From positions 58,934 through 122,933 of the forward strand of contig NZ_JAIZEN010000011.1 of NCBI RefSeq assembly GCF_024189295.1: a stretch of 64,000 nucleotides of DNA, written 5' to 3'. The translations under genes and the position numbers were made by a program. This document shows, one piece after another, positions 15,953 through 26,464 of this stretch (within the stretch, counting starts at the first letter, position 1; every line of letters begins with the position of its first letter). The stretch comes from Halobacillus sp. A1 (GTDB lineage Bacteria > Bacillota > Bacilli > Bacillales > Halobacillaceae). The notes beneath the pieces were generated by a model, which was not told the DNA's origin, ran no database searches, and worked only from the letters and a program-made list of their open reading frames with translations.

Positions 15953-17842
15953 CTACTCGCCAGAAACGCGGGCGATTTTCCCTTGTTCGATATAAACGAG
16001 GAGAATAGAAACGTCAGCTGGATTCACGCCTGATACCCTTGAGGCTTGGCCGACAGAAAGCGGACGGACTTTCTTCAGACGGTCGCGTGCTTCTGTAGCC
16101 AATCCATTGATATCATCGTAATCGATGTCTTCAGGGATCGTTTTCGATTCCATTTTACGCATGCGTTCTATTTGCTCCAGCGCTTTTTTAATATATCCAG
16201 CGTACTTCACCTGAATTTCCACTTGCTCGGTAACATCCTCGGCTAAAGGACGCTCACTAGGCGTCACACTTGCAATGACATCATATTTCATTTCCGGACG
16301 GCGGAGTAAATCGAGAGCTCGGACCGCTTCTTTTAATGGGCTGCCCCCTGATGACTCAATCGCCGCCTGAACGTCTTCGGTCGGTTTCAGCATCACTTGA
16401 TCTAAGCGGTTTTTTTCTTCTTCAATCAAGCGTTTTTTCTCTAAGAAGCGCTCGTAACGCTCGTCTGAGATCGTCCCTACTTGATGGCCGATTTCTGTTA
16501 AGCGCATATCGGCATTGTCATGACGAAGCATCAGACGGAATTCTGCACGAGAAGTCAGAAGTCGATAAGGTTCATCCGTTCCTTTTGTGACAAGGTCATC
16601 GATCATGACGCCGATATATCCTTGGGAACGGTCGAGAATTAATGATTCAAGATCCAATGCTTTTGCCGCTGCATTAATTCCTGCCATCAAGCCTTGACCT
16701 GCCGCTTCCTCATAGCCAGACGTGCCATTAAGTTGACCTGCAGTAAACAGGCCGCTGATTTTTTTCGTTTCAAGCGTCGGCCATAGAGTCGTCGGTACGA
16801 CAGAATCATATTCAATCGCATAGCCCGCTCGCATAATTTCCGCATTCTCTAAACCAGGAACGGTCTCCATCATTTCCTTTTGGATATACTCAGGCAATGA
16901 CGTAGAAAGACCTTGCACGTAAACTTCTTCCGTGTCTCTTCCTTCAGGCTCTAAGAAAATCTGGTGACGCGGCTTATCGTTGAAACGGACGATTTTATCT
17001 TCAATGGATGGACAATATCGCGGTCCAGTCCCTTTAATCATTCCTGAATACATCGCCGACAGTCCGAGGTTATCATTAATCACTTTGTGTGTATGCTCGT
17101 TTGTATACGTCAACCAGCATGGAATCTGATCAGTGATGAATTCTGTCGTTTCATAAGAAAAGAAACGCGGTTCTTGTTCACCAGGCTGTATTTCGGTCTT
17201 TGAATAGTCGATCGTACGGCTGTTCACACGCATCGGCGTGCCTGTTTTAAAACGGACCATTTCGATTCCAAGCTCTTCTAACTGCTCAGAAAGAGAAACA
17301 GAAGTACGCTGGTTATTCGGTCCACTTTCATAAGAAAGATCTCCGATGATGACACGGCCTCGCATGAACGTTCCTGTCGTCACAATGACGGTCGGAGCGT
17401 AATACACGGCTTTCGTTTCCGTGACAACCCCTTTGATTTGATCATCTTCCACAAGCAGTTTCTCAACCATTGCTTGACGCAAGGTCAAGTTCTCCTGCGT
17501 CTCAAGTACACGTTTCATTTCTTTTATATAAAGAGGCTTGTCTGCCTGCGCGCGGAGCGCACGAACGGCAGGTCCTTTTCTCGTATTCAACAGGCGCATT
17601 TGGATATGTGTTTTATCAATCACTTTACCCATCGCACCGCCAAGAGCATCAATTTCCCGGACTACTACACCTTTGGCCGGCCCGCCGATAGACGGGTTAC
17701 ACGGCATAAACGCAACCAAATCTAAGTTCAGTGTAAGCATAAGGGTTTTTGCTCCGCGTTTTGCAGCGGCAATCCCAGCTTCCACTCCAGCATGACCGGC
17801 ACCAATAACAATTACATCATAATGCCCTGCATCGTAAGTCAT
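15953..17842 (-). CDS. mnmG: tRNA uridine 5-carboxymethylaminomethyl modification enzyme MnmG
   Basis: A 629-residue FAD protein. The dinucleotide-binding loop [10 protein letters not shown] is at residues 13-22, and the signature [15 protein letters not shown] and [13 protein letters not shown] are present. It works with MnmE to modify the wobble uridine of several tRNAs. ATG 17842 follows AGGAGAG, 25 bases after mnmE. Confidence 0.98.
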   Translation of the reverse strand: MTYDAGHYDVIVIGAGHAGVEAGIAAAKRGAKTLMLTLNLDLVAFMPCNPSIGGPAKGVVVREIDALGGAMGKVIDKTHIQMRLLNTRKGPAVRALRAQADKPLYIKEMKRVLETQENLTLRQAMVEKLLVEDDQIKGVVTETKAVYYAPTVIVTTGTFMRGRVIIGDLSYESGPNNQRTSVSLSEQLEELGIEMVRFKTGTPMRVNSRTIDYSKTEIQPGEQEPRFFSYETTEFITDQIPCWLTYTNEHTHKVINDNLGLSAMYSGMIKGTGPRYCPSIEDKIVRFNDKPRHQIFLEPEGRDTEEVYVQGLSTSLPEYIQKEMMETVPGLENAEIMRAGYAIEYDSVVPTTLWPTLETKKISGLFTAGQLNGTSGYEEAAGQGLMAGINAAAKALDLESLILDRSQGYIGVMIDDLVTKGTDEPYRLLTSRAEFRLMLRHDNADMRLTEIGHQVGTISDERYERFLEKKRLIEEEKNRLDQVMLKPTEDVQAAIESSGGSPLKEAVRALDLLRRPEMKYDVIASVTPSERPLAEDVTEQVEIQVKYAGYIKKALEQIERMRKMESKTIPEDIDYDDINGLATEARDRLKKVRPLSVGQASRVSGVNPADVSILLVYIEQGKIARVSGE

Positions 17843-17867
17843 TTTGGTCGTCTCTCCTTTAAATAAT

Positions 17868-19244
17868 TTATTTCCCTAAGCAAAACTGTGAAAACAGTTG
17901 GTCAATTAAACTTTCATGTACCGCATCACCGATGATTTCTCCAAGCAGTTCCCACGTTCTCGTCACGTCTATTTGCACAACATCGATCGGCACGCCCATC
18001 TCCATGCCTTCCTGGGCATCTTCAAGGGATTGTTTCGCCTGTTTTAATAATTGCACGTGACGGACGTTCGAGACGTAGGTCATGTCGCCGGTATCCAGAT
18101 CACCTTCAAAGAACGTATCAGCGATAGCGTTTTCGAGCTGATCGATGCCTTCCTCACGTATGAGTGCTGTTGAAATAACCGGATGATCAGCTGCCAACCC
18201 TTTTACTTCATCAAGGTCAAGCTTTGGTTCTAAGTCCATCTTGTTGACGATCACGATGATATTCAGGTCTTCTACGGCTTCGAAAAGTTTCTTATCTTCT
18301 TCGGTGAGCTCATCTCCATAGTTTAACACGAGGAGGATGAGGTCCGCTTCTTTTAATACTTGTCTTGAGCGTTCAACACCGATGCGTTCGACGATGTCTT
18401 CTGTTTCTCTTATGCCGGCTGTGTCGATAAGGCGGAGCGGTACTCCGCGAACGTTGACGTATTCTTCGATGACGTCCCTGGTCGTGCCTGGCACTTCGGT
18501 GACAATTGCTTTATTTTCATGGACGAGGGCGTTCATAAGAGATGATTTTCCGACATTTGGACGGCCGATGATCGCTGTTCCCAGTCCTTCTCGCAAGATT
18601 TTTCCCTGGCGTGCGGTTGCAAGTAATTTTTCTACTTCTTCAAGGACTTCTTTTGTTTTCTCACGCATCATCTCGTTCGACATTTCTTCGACATCATCGT
18701 ACTCGGGATAGTCGATGTTCACTTCAACGTGAGCGAGAGTTTCCAGCAGTTTTTGACGGAGTTCTTGAATGAGATTCGATAAACGTCCGTCCATCTGTTT
18801 TAAAGCTACACTCATCGCACGATCGGTTTTGGCCCGGATCAAGTCCATGACGGCTTCCGCCTGGGAAAGGTCGATTCGTCCATTCATGAATGCACGCTTC
18901 GTAAATTCTCCCGGCTCGGCTAAGCGCGCGCCGCTTTCGAGTACGATTTCGAGTACACGATTAACGGAGACTAGTCCGCCATGGCAGTTGATTTCAACTA
19001 CGTCTTCACGAGTAAATGTTTTTGGGGCTTTCATAACAGAAACCATAACTTCTTCCGCGACTTCTTCCGTTTTTCTATCGATCAGCTTTCCGTAGTGCAT
19101 CGTATGAGATTCCACTTCTTTTAAATCTTTCCCTTGAAAAAGGGATGCTGCAATCGAAACAGCTTCTGGACCGCTTAATCGGACGATTGCAATCGCACCT
19201 TCTCCCATTGGAGTCGATATCGCAGTAATCGTATCCATTTCCAC
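17868..19244 (-). CDS. mnmE: tRNA modification GTPase MnmE
   Basis: A 458-residue protein with an N-terminal folate-binding domain, a central GTPase domain (G1 GRPNVGKS, G2/G3 GTTRDV and DTAGIRET, G4 NKMD) and the C-terminal FCLGK that carries the conserved cysteine. It partners MnmG in wobble uridine modification. The start is GTG 19244 with AAGGAGG nine bases upstream; ATG two codons later is the alternative. DnaA boxes lie in the upstream gap. Confidence 0.98.
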   Translation of the reverse strand: MEMDTITAISTPMGEGAIAIVRLSGPEAVSIAASLFQGKDLKEVESHTMHYGKLIDRKTEEVAEEVMVSVMKAPKTFTREDVVEINCHGGLVSVNRVLEIVLESGARLAEPGEFTKRAFMNGRIDLSQAEAVMDLIRAKTDRAMSVALKQMDGRLSNLIQELRQKLLETLAHVEVNIDYPEYDDVEEMSNEMMREKTKEVLEEVEKLLATARQGKILREGLGTAIIGRPNVGKSSLMNALVHENKAIVTEVPGTTRDVIEEYVNVRGVPLRLIDTAGIRETEDIVERIGVERSRQVLKEADLILLVLNYGDELTEEDKKLFEAVEDLNIIVIVNKMDLEPKLDLDEVKGLAADHPVISTALIREEGIDQLENAIADTFFEGDLDTGDMTYVSNVRHVQLLKQAKQSLEDAQEGMEMGVPIDVVQIDVTRTWELLGEIIGDAVHESLIDQLFSQFCLGK

Positions 19245-19282
19245 AGGCGGTCACCTCCTTTTCTGAACTTTTTTATTTATAG

Positions 19283-19383
19283 TTATCCACACGGGGGTAA
19301 AATTAAACTCACTAACAAATTAGATTAACACATGTCAGGGTGTTTTGGGAAGTCTATTATTCATTTTATCCACATGTGTATAA
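19283..19383. promoter_or_regulatory. DnaA-box cluster upstream of mnmE
   Basis: A perfect TTATCCACA is at 19283-19291. The 18-base sequence TTATCCACATGTGTATAA (19366-19383) holds two more boxes facing each other. They lie about 3 kb from oriC in the gap upstream of mnmE and could tie this operon to DnaA level or titrate DnaA. Confidence 0.6.
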
Positions 19384-19491
19384 CTTTTTTCTTTTATTCC
19401 CTATTTCTTTTATATAGGCTTTAAAATTTCCGTGTTGAAATTTTATAAGCTTCACTAAATAATCAGTTTCCGTTAACAAGAATGAAGTCTG

Positions 19492-19609
19492 AAGGGTCGG
19501 GAAATCACTCGCTTTCCATGGGGGTACGGTGAGCTTCCTCGGGCTAACGCCCTCCGGGATCTCACCATGTACTATTTTCCCATAGGAGTCTCGCAATTTC
19601 CCGACCCTT
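19492..19609. repeat. 118-bp intergenic palindromic element, copy A
   Basis: Perfect 14-base terminal inverted repeats AAGGGTCGGGAAAT and ATTTCCCGACCCTT bound a 118-base element. Inside are ACTCGCTTTCC, GGTGAGCTTCCTCGGGCT and GGAGTCTCGC, which recur in the other copies. It lies in the gene-free 763-base mnmE-khpB gap. The minus-strand open frame across it reads only the repeat and is not a gene. Confidence 0.85.
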
Positions 19610-19849
19610 TTTGCGATAGTTGAGAGAAACGGAAACAACTTTAGCTTCAATTGGGAGAGTCTCTATAAAAATCGTTATATTGGACGCCGTTGAATGAAAA
19701 TCCTTCGCTTTCAAAAGAAGTAATATCCTTAAAATATATTTGGTTATCGAAATCGCTTGAATAACAACCTTCTTAATAATTTACGGATTATCCTAGTCCA
19801 GTGATTTGGTTATAGCTTTATAGTTTTAAATACGTTTTAGCTAGAGAAG

Positions 19850-19886
19850 GCCCACCGCGCTCCCAAGGAAAGCGAGTGATTTCCCG
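19850..19886. repeat. Fragment of the 118-bp palindromic element
   Basis: CCCACCGCGCTCCC followed by GGAAAGCGAGTGATTTCCC matches one end of copies at 25461-25578 and 54497-54615. Only about one third of the element is present. Confidence 0.65.
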
Positions 19887-19968
19887 GATCTCCAAACGCT
19901 GTCAAACATAACGGAAACAGTACGAACATCATCAACACAGAAATTCGTATCTAAAATAGAAAACAAAA

Positions 19969-20004
19969 AAATACTCCTGCCAAAGGGTTTGACAGAAGTA
20001 TTTT
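19969..20004 (-). terminator. Terminator of the rpmH-rnpA-yidC-khpB region
   Basis: On the minus strand AATACTTCTG pairs imperfectly with CAGGAGTATT and is followed by seven T residues, directly after khpB. Confidence 0.8.
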
Positions 20005-20007
20005 AAA

Positions 20008-20625
20008 CTATAACGGACGGATGACTATATGGCGCTTAGGATCTCTCCCAGCAGAATCCGTCTCGACGTTTTGATTATTTTGCAGGGCCGCATGAATAAT
20101 TTTTCTTTCATACGATGGCATTGGTTCTAAGTTAACCGGTTCCCCGATTCGTACCGCTTTATCAGCGAGACGCCGGGCTAAGGTTTCCAATGTTTCTTTA
20201 CGCCTGGCGCGGTAATTCTCAGCGTCCAGGATGACCGTATAAAACTGATCGGTATCCCGGTTAACAGCTAGCTGGGCAAGAGATTGCAATGAGTTCAATG
20301 TTTGTCCACGTTTTCCGATCAACATAGCGATTTTTTCACCGATCATTTCGATGGAAATTTCACGGCCGTTCGATTCGGTTTTGACCTGGACAGGTGCCCC
20401 CATCTGCTCTGCTACTTCTAAGATGAATGATTCGGCCTCCTGCACGGGATCCTTCGCAATTGAAACTTTCACGATAGCAGGTTTCGTTCCAAAAACTCCA
20501 AAAAATCCTTTTTTACCTTCATCAATGACGTCTACGTTTACCTGGTCCTTTGATGTTTGTAACTGGTCTAGTGCTGATTGGACCGCTTCTTCCACTGTAG
20601 TTCCAGTAGCAGTCAATTGCTTCAC
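20008..20625 (-). CDS. khpB: RNA-binding protein KhpB (Jag/SpoIIIJ-associated)
   Basis: A 205-residue protein with three domains: a Jag N-terminal domain (residues 3-50), a KH domain with [11 protein letters not shown] (104-114) and an R3H domain ending in [11 protein letters not shown] (171-181). It binds RNA and influences cell division and sporulation in Firmicutes. The start GTG (20623-20625) overlaps the TGA of yidC, so translation is coupled. Confidence 0.96.
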   Translation of the reverse strand: MKQLTATGTTVEEAVQSALDQLQTSKDQVNVDVIDEGKKGFFGVFGTKPAIVKVSIAKDPVQEAESFILEVAEQMGAPVQVKTESNGREISIEMIGEKIAMLIGKRGQTLNSLQSLAQLAVNRDTDQFYTVILDAENYRARRKETLETLARRLADKAVRIGEPVNLEPMPSYERKIIHAALQNNQNVETDSAGRDPKRHIVIRPL

Positions 20626-21383
20626 TTAGCTGCGCCTCCTGTCGTATCTTTCATCATTGGCTTACGAATGAACAGGGTTTGTAAGATCATAACGATGTTA
20701 CCGACGATCCAGTATAAAGCTAGGGCTGAAGGGAAGAAGAATGCAAATGTCCCGATCATAAGCGGCATAATATAAAGCATCATCTGCATTTGCGGGTTCT
20801 GCATGGCGGCCCCTCCGGCCATCATTAATTTTTGCTGTAAGAATGTTGTAGCTGCTGTCAAAATCGCTAAGAACGGATCAGCTGTACCTAGCTGCAGCCA
20901 TAGAAAATCGTGTGTTTGAATGGTTTCTGTTCGCATGATCGCGTGGTAAAACCCGATCAATACCGGCATTTGTACAATAATTGGCAAACAACCAGCCAGT
21001 GGGTTGACCCCATTTTTCTGGAAGAGCTGCATCGTTTCCTGCTGCAGTTTCTGCTGAGACTGAGCATCTTTTGAGCTGTACTTAGAACGAAGCTCCTGCA
21101 ATTGAGGCTGAATCTCCTGCATAGCTTTTGAACTTTTCAACTGTTTGACGTTCAAAGGCAGCAATACCAGACGAATGATGATGGTCACGATAATAATCGA
21201 TAAGCCATAGCTTCCATTCGTAGAATCGGCAAAAAATTGAAGCGTTTGAGATAACGGAAAAACTATATATTCATTCCAAAAACCTGTACTATCCTCGGTG
21301 ATTTCCTGATTGACCTCGGTACACCCGGATAAGAACGTAAGCACACCTGTCATCGCAAGTAATGCTATCCATTTGTTACGCAA
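20622..21383 (-). CDS. yidC: Membrane protein insertase YidC/SpoIIIJ
   Basis: A 253-residue insertase. It has a lipoprotein signal peptide with lipobox LSGC (cysteine 21) and then the five-helix YidC core. Conserved [20 protein letters not shown] and a C-terminal basic tail (FIRKPMMKD) are visible. It folds membrane proteins at the Sec translocon and, in the SpoIIIJ role, supports spore development. It is in the canonical rpmH-rnpA-yidC-khpB order. Confidence 0.97.
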   Translation of the reverse strand: MRNKWIALLAMTGVLTFLSGCTEVNQEITEDSTGFWNEYIVFPLSQTLQFFADSTNGSYGLSIIIVTIIIRLVLLPLNVKQLKSSKAMQEIQPQLQELRSKYSSKDAQSQQKLQQETMQLFQKNGVNPLAGCLPIIVQMPVLIGFYHAIMRTETIQTHDFLWLQLGTADPFLAILTAATTFLQQKLMMAGGAAMQNPQMQMMLYIMPLMIGTFAFFFPSALALYWIVGNIVMILQTLFIRKPMMKDTTGGAAK

Positions 21384-21462
21384 CGTCCTTCCTCCTTACA
21401 CATTCACATTTCACTATAGAATAGTGTAGCACTTTTCCATAGGGAATGACTATAACAATTTG

Positions 21463-21813
21463 TCAGTTTCGCGACTTCTTATCTAAAAGCTTTGACTTAT
21501 ACAAAACATGGGTCAAGCTACTCTTAATTTCATGAAAGTCCATTTGATGGGTCGGTTTTCTGGCAATGACTACTAAATCATATTCAGGCTTTATGTTCTC
21601 TTCCAATTCATGAAAAGCCTGCCTTAAGTACCTTTTGATCTGATTTCTCATCACGGCATGTCCGATCTTTTTACTGACCGATAATCCGATACGAAAATGG
21701 CTCTGATCCTTCTTTAAATAATAGAGGACAAGCTGTCTATTGGCGAATGACTGACCATGTTGAAATACTTTCTGGAATTCTTTATTTTTTTTGATTCGAT
21801 AAGTTTTCTTCAT
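21463..21813 (-). CDS. rnpA: Ribonuclease P protein component
   Basis: A 116-residue basic protein with the RnpA signature [14 protein letters not shown] (residues 56-69) and [12 protein letters not shown]. It is the protein subunit of RNase P, which matures tRNA 5' ends. A terminator between it and rpmH probably lowers its expression relative to L34. Confidence 0.97.
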   Translation of the reverse strand: MKKTYRIKKNKEFQKVFQHGQSFANRQLVLYYLKKDQSHFRIGLSVSKKIGHAVMRNQIKRYLRQAFHELEENIKPEYDLVVIARKPTHQMDFHEIKSSLTHVLYKSKLLDKKSRN

Positions 21814-21870
21814 GGACTCCTGAACCTCCGAAAAGAAAAGCGCTCACGCTCAATTTGAACTTAAACTAGA

Positions 21871-21897
21871 AAAAAGACCACTGATTGCTTCAGTGGC
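21871..21897 (-). terminator. Attenuating terminator between rpmH and rnpA
   Basis: On the minus strand CCACTGA and TCAGTGG form a hairpin followed by CTTTTTT. It begins one base past the rpmH stop, so most transcripts from the rpmH promoter would stop before rnpA. Confidence 0.8.
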
Positions 21898-22118
<221 letters not shown>

Positions 22119-22261
22119 TCACTATATTCCTTCTATTAATCTCTCAAAAGTCAAAGGCGTTATATAACAGATCCTGTTACACAACAGATTTTGTGTCGAT
22201 ATTTGAACTTTTTTAAAGAACATTCACAGGGGGTGTGTATAGTTTTTCAGACCTTTTCAGA

Positions 22262-22560
22262 GTATCCACAACAAATATCGACAAGTTAATCACAAAATCT
22301 AGTACTGTGGAAAGATATTATCTACAAGTTGTTGAGGTTGTGGATAAGTTACCGTGAACCATTGCAAGAAGTGTCTTTATCTGGTATTATATTTGTGTTT
22401 AACTGTGAATGACAAGAAACGGCAAGTAAAACTATTCACAGGTTGTGGATAACGTGTGGACATTTACTAACATCCTTGTTTAAAAACTTATCAACAGTTA
22501 TGTGGATAATGATAACAACATTAAAAAACCTTTTTATAAAAGTGTGCAAACGTCCACAGA
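22262..22560. other. oriC, upstream DnaA-box region (between rpmH and dnaA)
   Basis: DnaA boxes: GTATCCACA 22262-22270, TGTGGATAA 22339-22347, CTATTCACA 22432-22440, TGTGGATAA 22444-22452, TTATCAACA 22488-22496 and TGTGGATAA 22501-22509. Three match the consensus exactly on the minus strand and the others differ by one base. This corresponds to the incA/incB part of the bipartite Bacillus origin. Confidence 0.9.
22362..22390 (+). promoter_or_regulatory. Probable dnaA promoter
   Basis: TTGCAA (22362-22367), 17 bases, TATTAT (22385-22390), inside the DnaA-box region. It gives a leader of nearly 300 bases and allows DnaA autoregulation. Confidence 0.6.
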
Positions 22561-22609
22561 TCCTCTCTAGTTTCAGGGTATCCAGCATTGTACAAATATT
22601 ATACAACGT

Positions 22610-22664
22610 CCTTTCGATCTTTTGATTACGTTCGAAAAAGAGAACGAAAGGTTTTTTTATTTTT
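22610..22664 (+). promoter_or_regulatory. Terminator-like hairpin in the dnaA leader
   Basis: CGTTC/GAACG (22629-22633 with 22642-22646) is extended by CCTTT/AAAGG from 22610 and followed by seven T, an A and six T. It lies about 30 bases before the dnaA start and could act as an attenuator. Confidence 0.4.
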
Positions 22665-22692
22665 TAAAAAGATAGGCGGAAGGGGTGAAAAC

Positions 22693-24045
22693 TTGGAGAA
22701 TATACATGAACTATGGGATAACACCTTAGAGCAAATGAAAGAAAAAATAAGTAAACCCAGTTTTGAAACGTGGTTAAAAGCGACCAAAGCCGATTCTCTC
22801 AATGAGAATACTTTGACCATTGTAGCTCCAAATGAATTCGCACGGGATTGGCTGGAAAATCAATATGAAGGATTGATTACGGAGACTCTTCAAGAAGTGA
22901 CGGGAGCAGAATTATCGACTAAATTCATCATCCCGGAATCAAAGGACGATCAGCTGGAAGATGTGAAGCTTGCTGATAAAAAGGTGCCTAATGTTAGAAA
23001 CGGTAATGAAGAATCTACTCAAAGTATGCTGAATTCCAAGTATACTTTCGATACCTTTGTCATTGGTTCAGGCAACCGTTTTGCGCATGCCGCATCCCTT
23101 GCAGTTGCAGAAGCTCCGGCAAAAGCTTATAACCCTTTGTTTATTTACGGGGGAGTCGGGCTGGGTAAAACCCACTTGATGCATGCGATCGGTCATTATG
23201 TGCTCGATCACAATCCGAATGCGAAGGTTGTCTATTTATCGTCGGAAAAATTCACAAATGAGTTCATCAACTCGATCCGAGACAACAGAGCGGTCAATTT
23301 TCGGAATAAATACCGTAGTGTCGACGTTCTTCTCATTGATGATATTCAGTTCCTGGCAGGAAAAGAACAAACACAGGAAGAATTTTTCCATACGTTCAAT
23401 ACACTCCATGAAGAAAGTAAACAGATCGTCATTTCCAGTGATCGTCCGCCAAAAGAAATACCAACATTAGAAGACCGCCTGCGTTCTCGTTTTGAATGGG
23501 GATTGATTACGGATATCACACCTCCTGATTTAGAAACGAGAATCGCTATCCTTCGGAAAAAAGCGAAGGCAGAAGGTCTTGATATTCCTAATGAAGTGAT
23601 GCTCTATATCGCCAACCAGATTGATACGAACATTCGCGAATTAGAAGGTGCGCTTATCCGCGTTGTTGCTTATTCTTCACTGATCAATAGCGATATTAAT
23701 GCGTCACTTGCTGCGGAAGCGTTGAAAGATATTATTCCAAGCTCTAAGCCTAGAGTCATTACTATTGAGGCGATCCAGGAGATGGTCGGGGAAAAATATA
23801 ATATTCGTTTAGAGGATTTCCCAGCTAAGAAACGTACAAAATCTATAGCCTTTCCACGTCAAATAGCTATGTATCTATCAAGAGAGTTAACAGATTTTTC
23901 TCTGCCGAAGATCGGTGAAGAATTCGGAGGCAGAGACCATACGACAGTCATCCATGCTCATGAAAAAATTTCAAAATTGATGGCGACGGACCAAAAACTG
24001 CAAAAAGAGCTGGATGAAATCACAGAACAATTGAAAGCTCACTAG
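22693..24045 (+). CDS. dnaA: Chromosomal replication initiator DnaA
   Basis: A 450-residue AAA+ initiator. I place the start at TTG 22693, because the product [10 protein letters not shown] aligns with the known Bacillus N-terminus and AAGGGGTG lies five bases upstream; longer frames read leader DNA. Domain I is residues 1-80, Walker A GGVGLGKT 153-160, Walker [10 protein letters not shown] near 210, and the C-terminal DNA-binding signature [15 protein letters not shown]. DnaA boxes flank the gene on both sides. Confidence 0.98.
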   Translation: MENIHELWDNTLEQMKEKISKPSFETWLKATKADSLNENTLTIVAPNEFARDWLENQYEGLITETLQEVTGAELSTKFIIPESKDDQLEDVKLADKKVPNVRNGNEESTQSMLNSKYTFDTFVIGSGNRFAHAASLAVAEAPAKAYNPLFIYGGVGLGKTHLMHAIGHYVLDHNPNAKVVYLSSEKFTNEFINSIRDNRAVNFRNKYRSVDVLLIDDIQFLAGKEQTQEEFFHTFNTLHEESKQIVISSDRPPKEIPTLEDRLRSRFEWGLITDITPPDLETRIAILRKKAKAEGLDIPNEVMLYIANQIDTNIRELEGALIRVVAYSSLINSDINASLAAEALKDIIPSSKPRVITIEAIQEMVGEKYNIRLEDFPAKKRTKSIAFPRQIAMYLSRELTDFSLPKIGEEFGGRDHTTVIHAHEKISKLMATDQKLQKELDEITEQLKAH

Positions 24046-24055
24046 TTCTGGATAA

Positions 24056-24200
24056 TGTGTATAAGTAGAACACACCCATCAACAGTCTATCCACATGTGG
24101 ATAGACGCGGGTGACATGTTAAAATAAAGGTTATCCACAAATCCACAGCGCCTATTACTTCTATTACTACTTTTTTAATAATAATTAATATATATACAGG
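24056..24200. other. oriC, downstream region with DnaA-trios and unwinding element
   Basis: DnaA boxes TGTGTATAA 24056-24064, CTATCCACA 24087-24095, TGTGGATAG 24096-24104, TTATCCACA 24131-24139 and AAATCCACA 24139-24147. These are followed by the short GC stretch GCGCC, a trio region (CTATTACTTCTATTACTAC, 24152-24170) and AT-rich DNA (24171-24196). The arrangement is almost the same as the B. subtilis basal unwinding system, so melting should start here, just before dnaN. Confidence 0.92.
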
Positions 24201-24213
24201 AGGAGTTTCTTCC

Positions 24214-25356
24214 ATGAAATTTTCAATTCAAAGAGAACAATTAATGGAGAGCGTACAAAATGTAATGAAAGCCATATCGTCGAGAACGACGATTCCAATT
24301 CTTACAGGCATAAAATTAGAAGCCACTCAAGATGGAGTGAAATTAACAGGTAGTGATTCAGATATTTCGATTGAATCTTTTATTCCTGCAGAAGAAGATG
24401 GAATTGTATATGTAGAAAATATTGAACCAGGAAGCATTGTACTTCAGGCTAAGTATTTCCCGGATATCGTACGTAAACTACCTCAAAAAGATATAGATAT
24501 TGAAAGTGATGATAAACGGAATGTAACGATTCGCTCTGGTAAAGCTGAGTTTCACTTAAATGGCCAGGACGCAGAAGAGTATCCACAACTGCCTCAATTA
24601 CATACGGAGGACAGTTTTGAATTACCTATCGATCTATTAAAGAGTTTGATTCGCCAAACCGTATTCGCCGTTTCCTCCTCAGAAACTCGTCCTATTTTGA
24701 CGGGAGTACACGTGAAACTTGAAAATGATCACCTTCATTTCACAGCGACGGACAGTCACCGTCTGGCAGCGCGTAATATTCCCTTAGAGAAGAGGGAAGG
24801 GCAGGGAGAAATTCCTGCAGTGGTCATCCCAGGTAAAAGCTTGAATGAATTGAATAAAATTCTTGCCGACTCTGAAGATATTATTGAAATCAGTGTGACG
24901 GAGAATCAGGTCTTATTTAGAACCAAACATCTCTATTTCTTATCTCGTTTACTGGACGGCAATTATCCTGAGACGTCACGTTTAATTCCAGAAGAGAGTA
25001 AAACGACCGTAAAAATCGACACGAAGGAACTATTGCAGTCGATTGACCGTGCTTCTTTACTTGCTAAAGAAAACCGGAATAATGTTGTTCGCTTGATTAC
25101 TCAGGAAGGGAATCAAATCGAAATCAACGGAAATTCTCCTGAAGTAGGTAACGTAGTAGAAGAAGTTGTCGCTGATTCAATTGATGGAGAAGAGTTGAAA
25201 ATATCTTTCAGTGCGAAGTATATGATGGATGCTTTAAAAGCCATCAATTACGATCAAGTGAAAATAGAGTTCACTGGGGCAATGCGTCCATTCCTCATTC
25301 GTCCGATCGATGATGAACAAATCTTACAATTGATTCTCCCAGTGAGAACTTACTAA
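24214..25356 (+). CDS. dnaN: DNA polymerase III beta sliding clamp
   Basis: A 380-residue three-domain sliding clamp. It opens MKFSIQREQLMESVQNVMKA, has TDSHRLAARN in the second domain and ends LILPVRTY, the conserved C-terminus. It tethers polymerase III to DNA. AGGAGG lies upstream of the ATG, at the end of the origin's AT-rich element. An 865-base gene-free gap with two palindromic elements follows. Confidence 0.98.
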   Translation: MKFSIQREQLMESVQNVMKAISSRTTIPILTGIKLEATQDGVKLTGSDSDISIESFIPAEEDGIVYVENIEPGSIVLQAKYFPDIVRKLPQKDIDIESDDKRNVTIRSGKAEFHLNGQDAEEYPQLPQLHTEDSFELPIDLLKSLIRQTVFAVSSSETRPILTGVHVKLENDHLHFTATDSHRLAARNIPLEKREGQGEIPAVVIPGKSLNELNKILADSEDIIEISVTENQVLFRTKHLYFLSRLLDGNYPETSRLIPEESKTTVKIDTKELLQSIDRASLLAKENRNNVVRLITQEGNQIEINGNSPEVGNVVEEVVADSIDGEELKISFSAKYMMDALKAINYDQVKIEFTGAMRPFLIRPIDDEQILQLILPVRTY

Positions 25357-25460
25357 TTTTTATATAAGGTTCTGATAAATTTCAGTTTTATTATGTATAT
25401 AAGCTTCCTTAGCTTGAAGACTTAGTTTCGGGATGTTTTCGTTACGATTGACAGAGTTTA

Positions 25461-25578
25461 GAGCTTCGGGAAATCACTCGCTTTCCGTGGGAGCGCGGTG
25501 AGCCTCCTCGAGCTGACGCTCTGCGGGGTCTCACTAAGCACTCTTTTCCCACAGGAGTCTCGCAATTTCCCGAAGCTC
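25461..25578. repeat. 118-bp intergenic palindromic element, copy B
   Basis: Perfect 14-base terminal arms GAGCTTCGGGAAAT and ATTTCCCGAAGCTC enclose a 118-base element. The outer arm bases differ from copy A but still pair, so both arms have changed together. It lies in the 865-base dnaN-yaaA gap, in which no gene is seen. Confidence 0.85.
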
Positions 25579-25822
25579 TTTGCGATAATTAGTAGAACGA
25601 AAATTTCCAATGTAAAATAGCAGCTCCATAAAATAGCCATGATAAATATCGGAGCATCCCTGTTTAAATGGCCGTACCACAATTTTTTCAAATGCATTAG
25701 TTGGCAAGCTTTATAGTTTCAGAACTAAGCTGCCGAAAATAAATGGGCAAATTCTTTTTTAAAGAGATAAAGGTAAACTTCATACTCCTAGCCAGGGGTT
25801 CGTTCATTTGATTATGAATGGG

Positions 25823-25939
25823 GTGGTTGGGAAGCTGCGAGACTCCCGTGGGAGAAGGAAGTAGGCGAGATCCCACAGGGCTTTAGCCCGAGGAAGCTCG
25901 CCAGGTCCCCCACAGGAAAGCGAGTAGCTTCCCAACCAC
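25823..25939. repeat. 117-bp intergenic palindromic element, copy C (inverted)
   Basis: Arms GTGGTTGGGAAGCT (25823-25836) and AGCTTCCCAACCAC (25926-25939). The interior (GCGAGACTCC, TTTAGCCCGAGGAAGCTCG, GGAAAGCGAGT) is the reverse orientation of copies A and B. Confidence 0.85.
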
Positions 25940-26221
25940 TCCTGACTCTTAATACGGCAATGAACCTCAGTTATCCTGAAATTAAATCTTCAACACCCCT
26001 GCCATATCCTTGAAAAACTTTTTATGAAAATCTACAACGACTTTTAATATGGTTATATAAAAATCCGTTATGAACTAAAAAATCATAGCGGTTTTTTAGT
26101 TTTAACCAAAAAATACCGGATATTTTAGCTATTTTCTGTTATATTCTTCGGTTTGCTTTTCTTAAAGCAATATCTTTAGTAAAATAGAGATAAGACAAAC
26201 CATGAAAAATAGGGTGAACAT

Positions 26222-26443
26222 ATGAGCGAACGAATTGAAATATCTACGGAATACATTCCACTCGGGAAGTTTCTGAAATTGAGCAACGTAGTGGAATCAG
26301 GAGGAATGGTCAAAATTTTTCTAGACGAATTTGAAGTCTACGTCAATGGTGAACGAGAGCAGCGCCGCGGACGAAAACTTTACCTGGGAGATGTTGTGAA
26401 TATTCCTGCATTTGGAGCATATGAGGTTGTCCGGGAGGAATAG
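26222..26443 (+). CDS. yaaA: S4-domain RNA-binding protein YaaA
   Basis: A 73-residue S4-like RNA-binding protein: YIPLGKFLKLSNVVESGGMV then VYVNGEREQRRGRKLYLGDV, the alpha-L RNA-binding fold. In B. subtilis the gene sits in the same place between dnaN and recF. It may act in ribosome assembly. A small hairpin CCGGGA/TCCCGG spans the stop codon. Confidence 0.92.
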   Translation: MSERIEISTEYIPLGKFLKLSNVVESGGMVKIFLDEFEVYVNGEREQRRGRKLYLGDVVNIPAFGAYEVVREE

Positions 26444-26464
26444 TCCCGGCAGCTTCCTTTTCTG

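Noticed and set aside
19366..19650. A 94-residue minus-strand open frame between mnmE and khpB
   Set aside because: It reads straight through palindromic copy A. The same kind of peptide appears wherever the element is crossed, and there is no ribosome binding site.
25458..25697. A 79-residue minus-strand open frame after dnaN
   Set aside because: It is the translation of palindromic copy B plus AT-rich DNA; no start signal.
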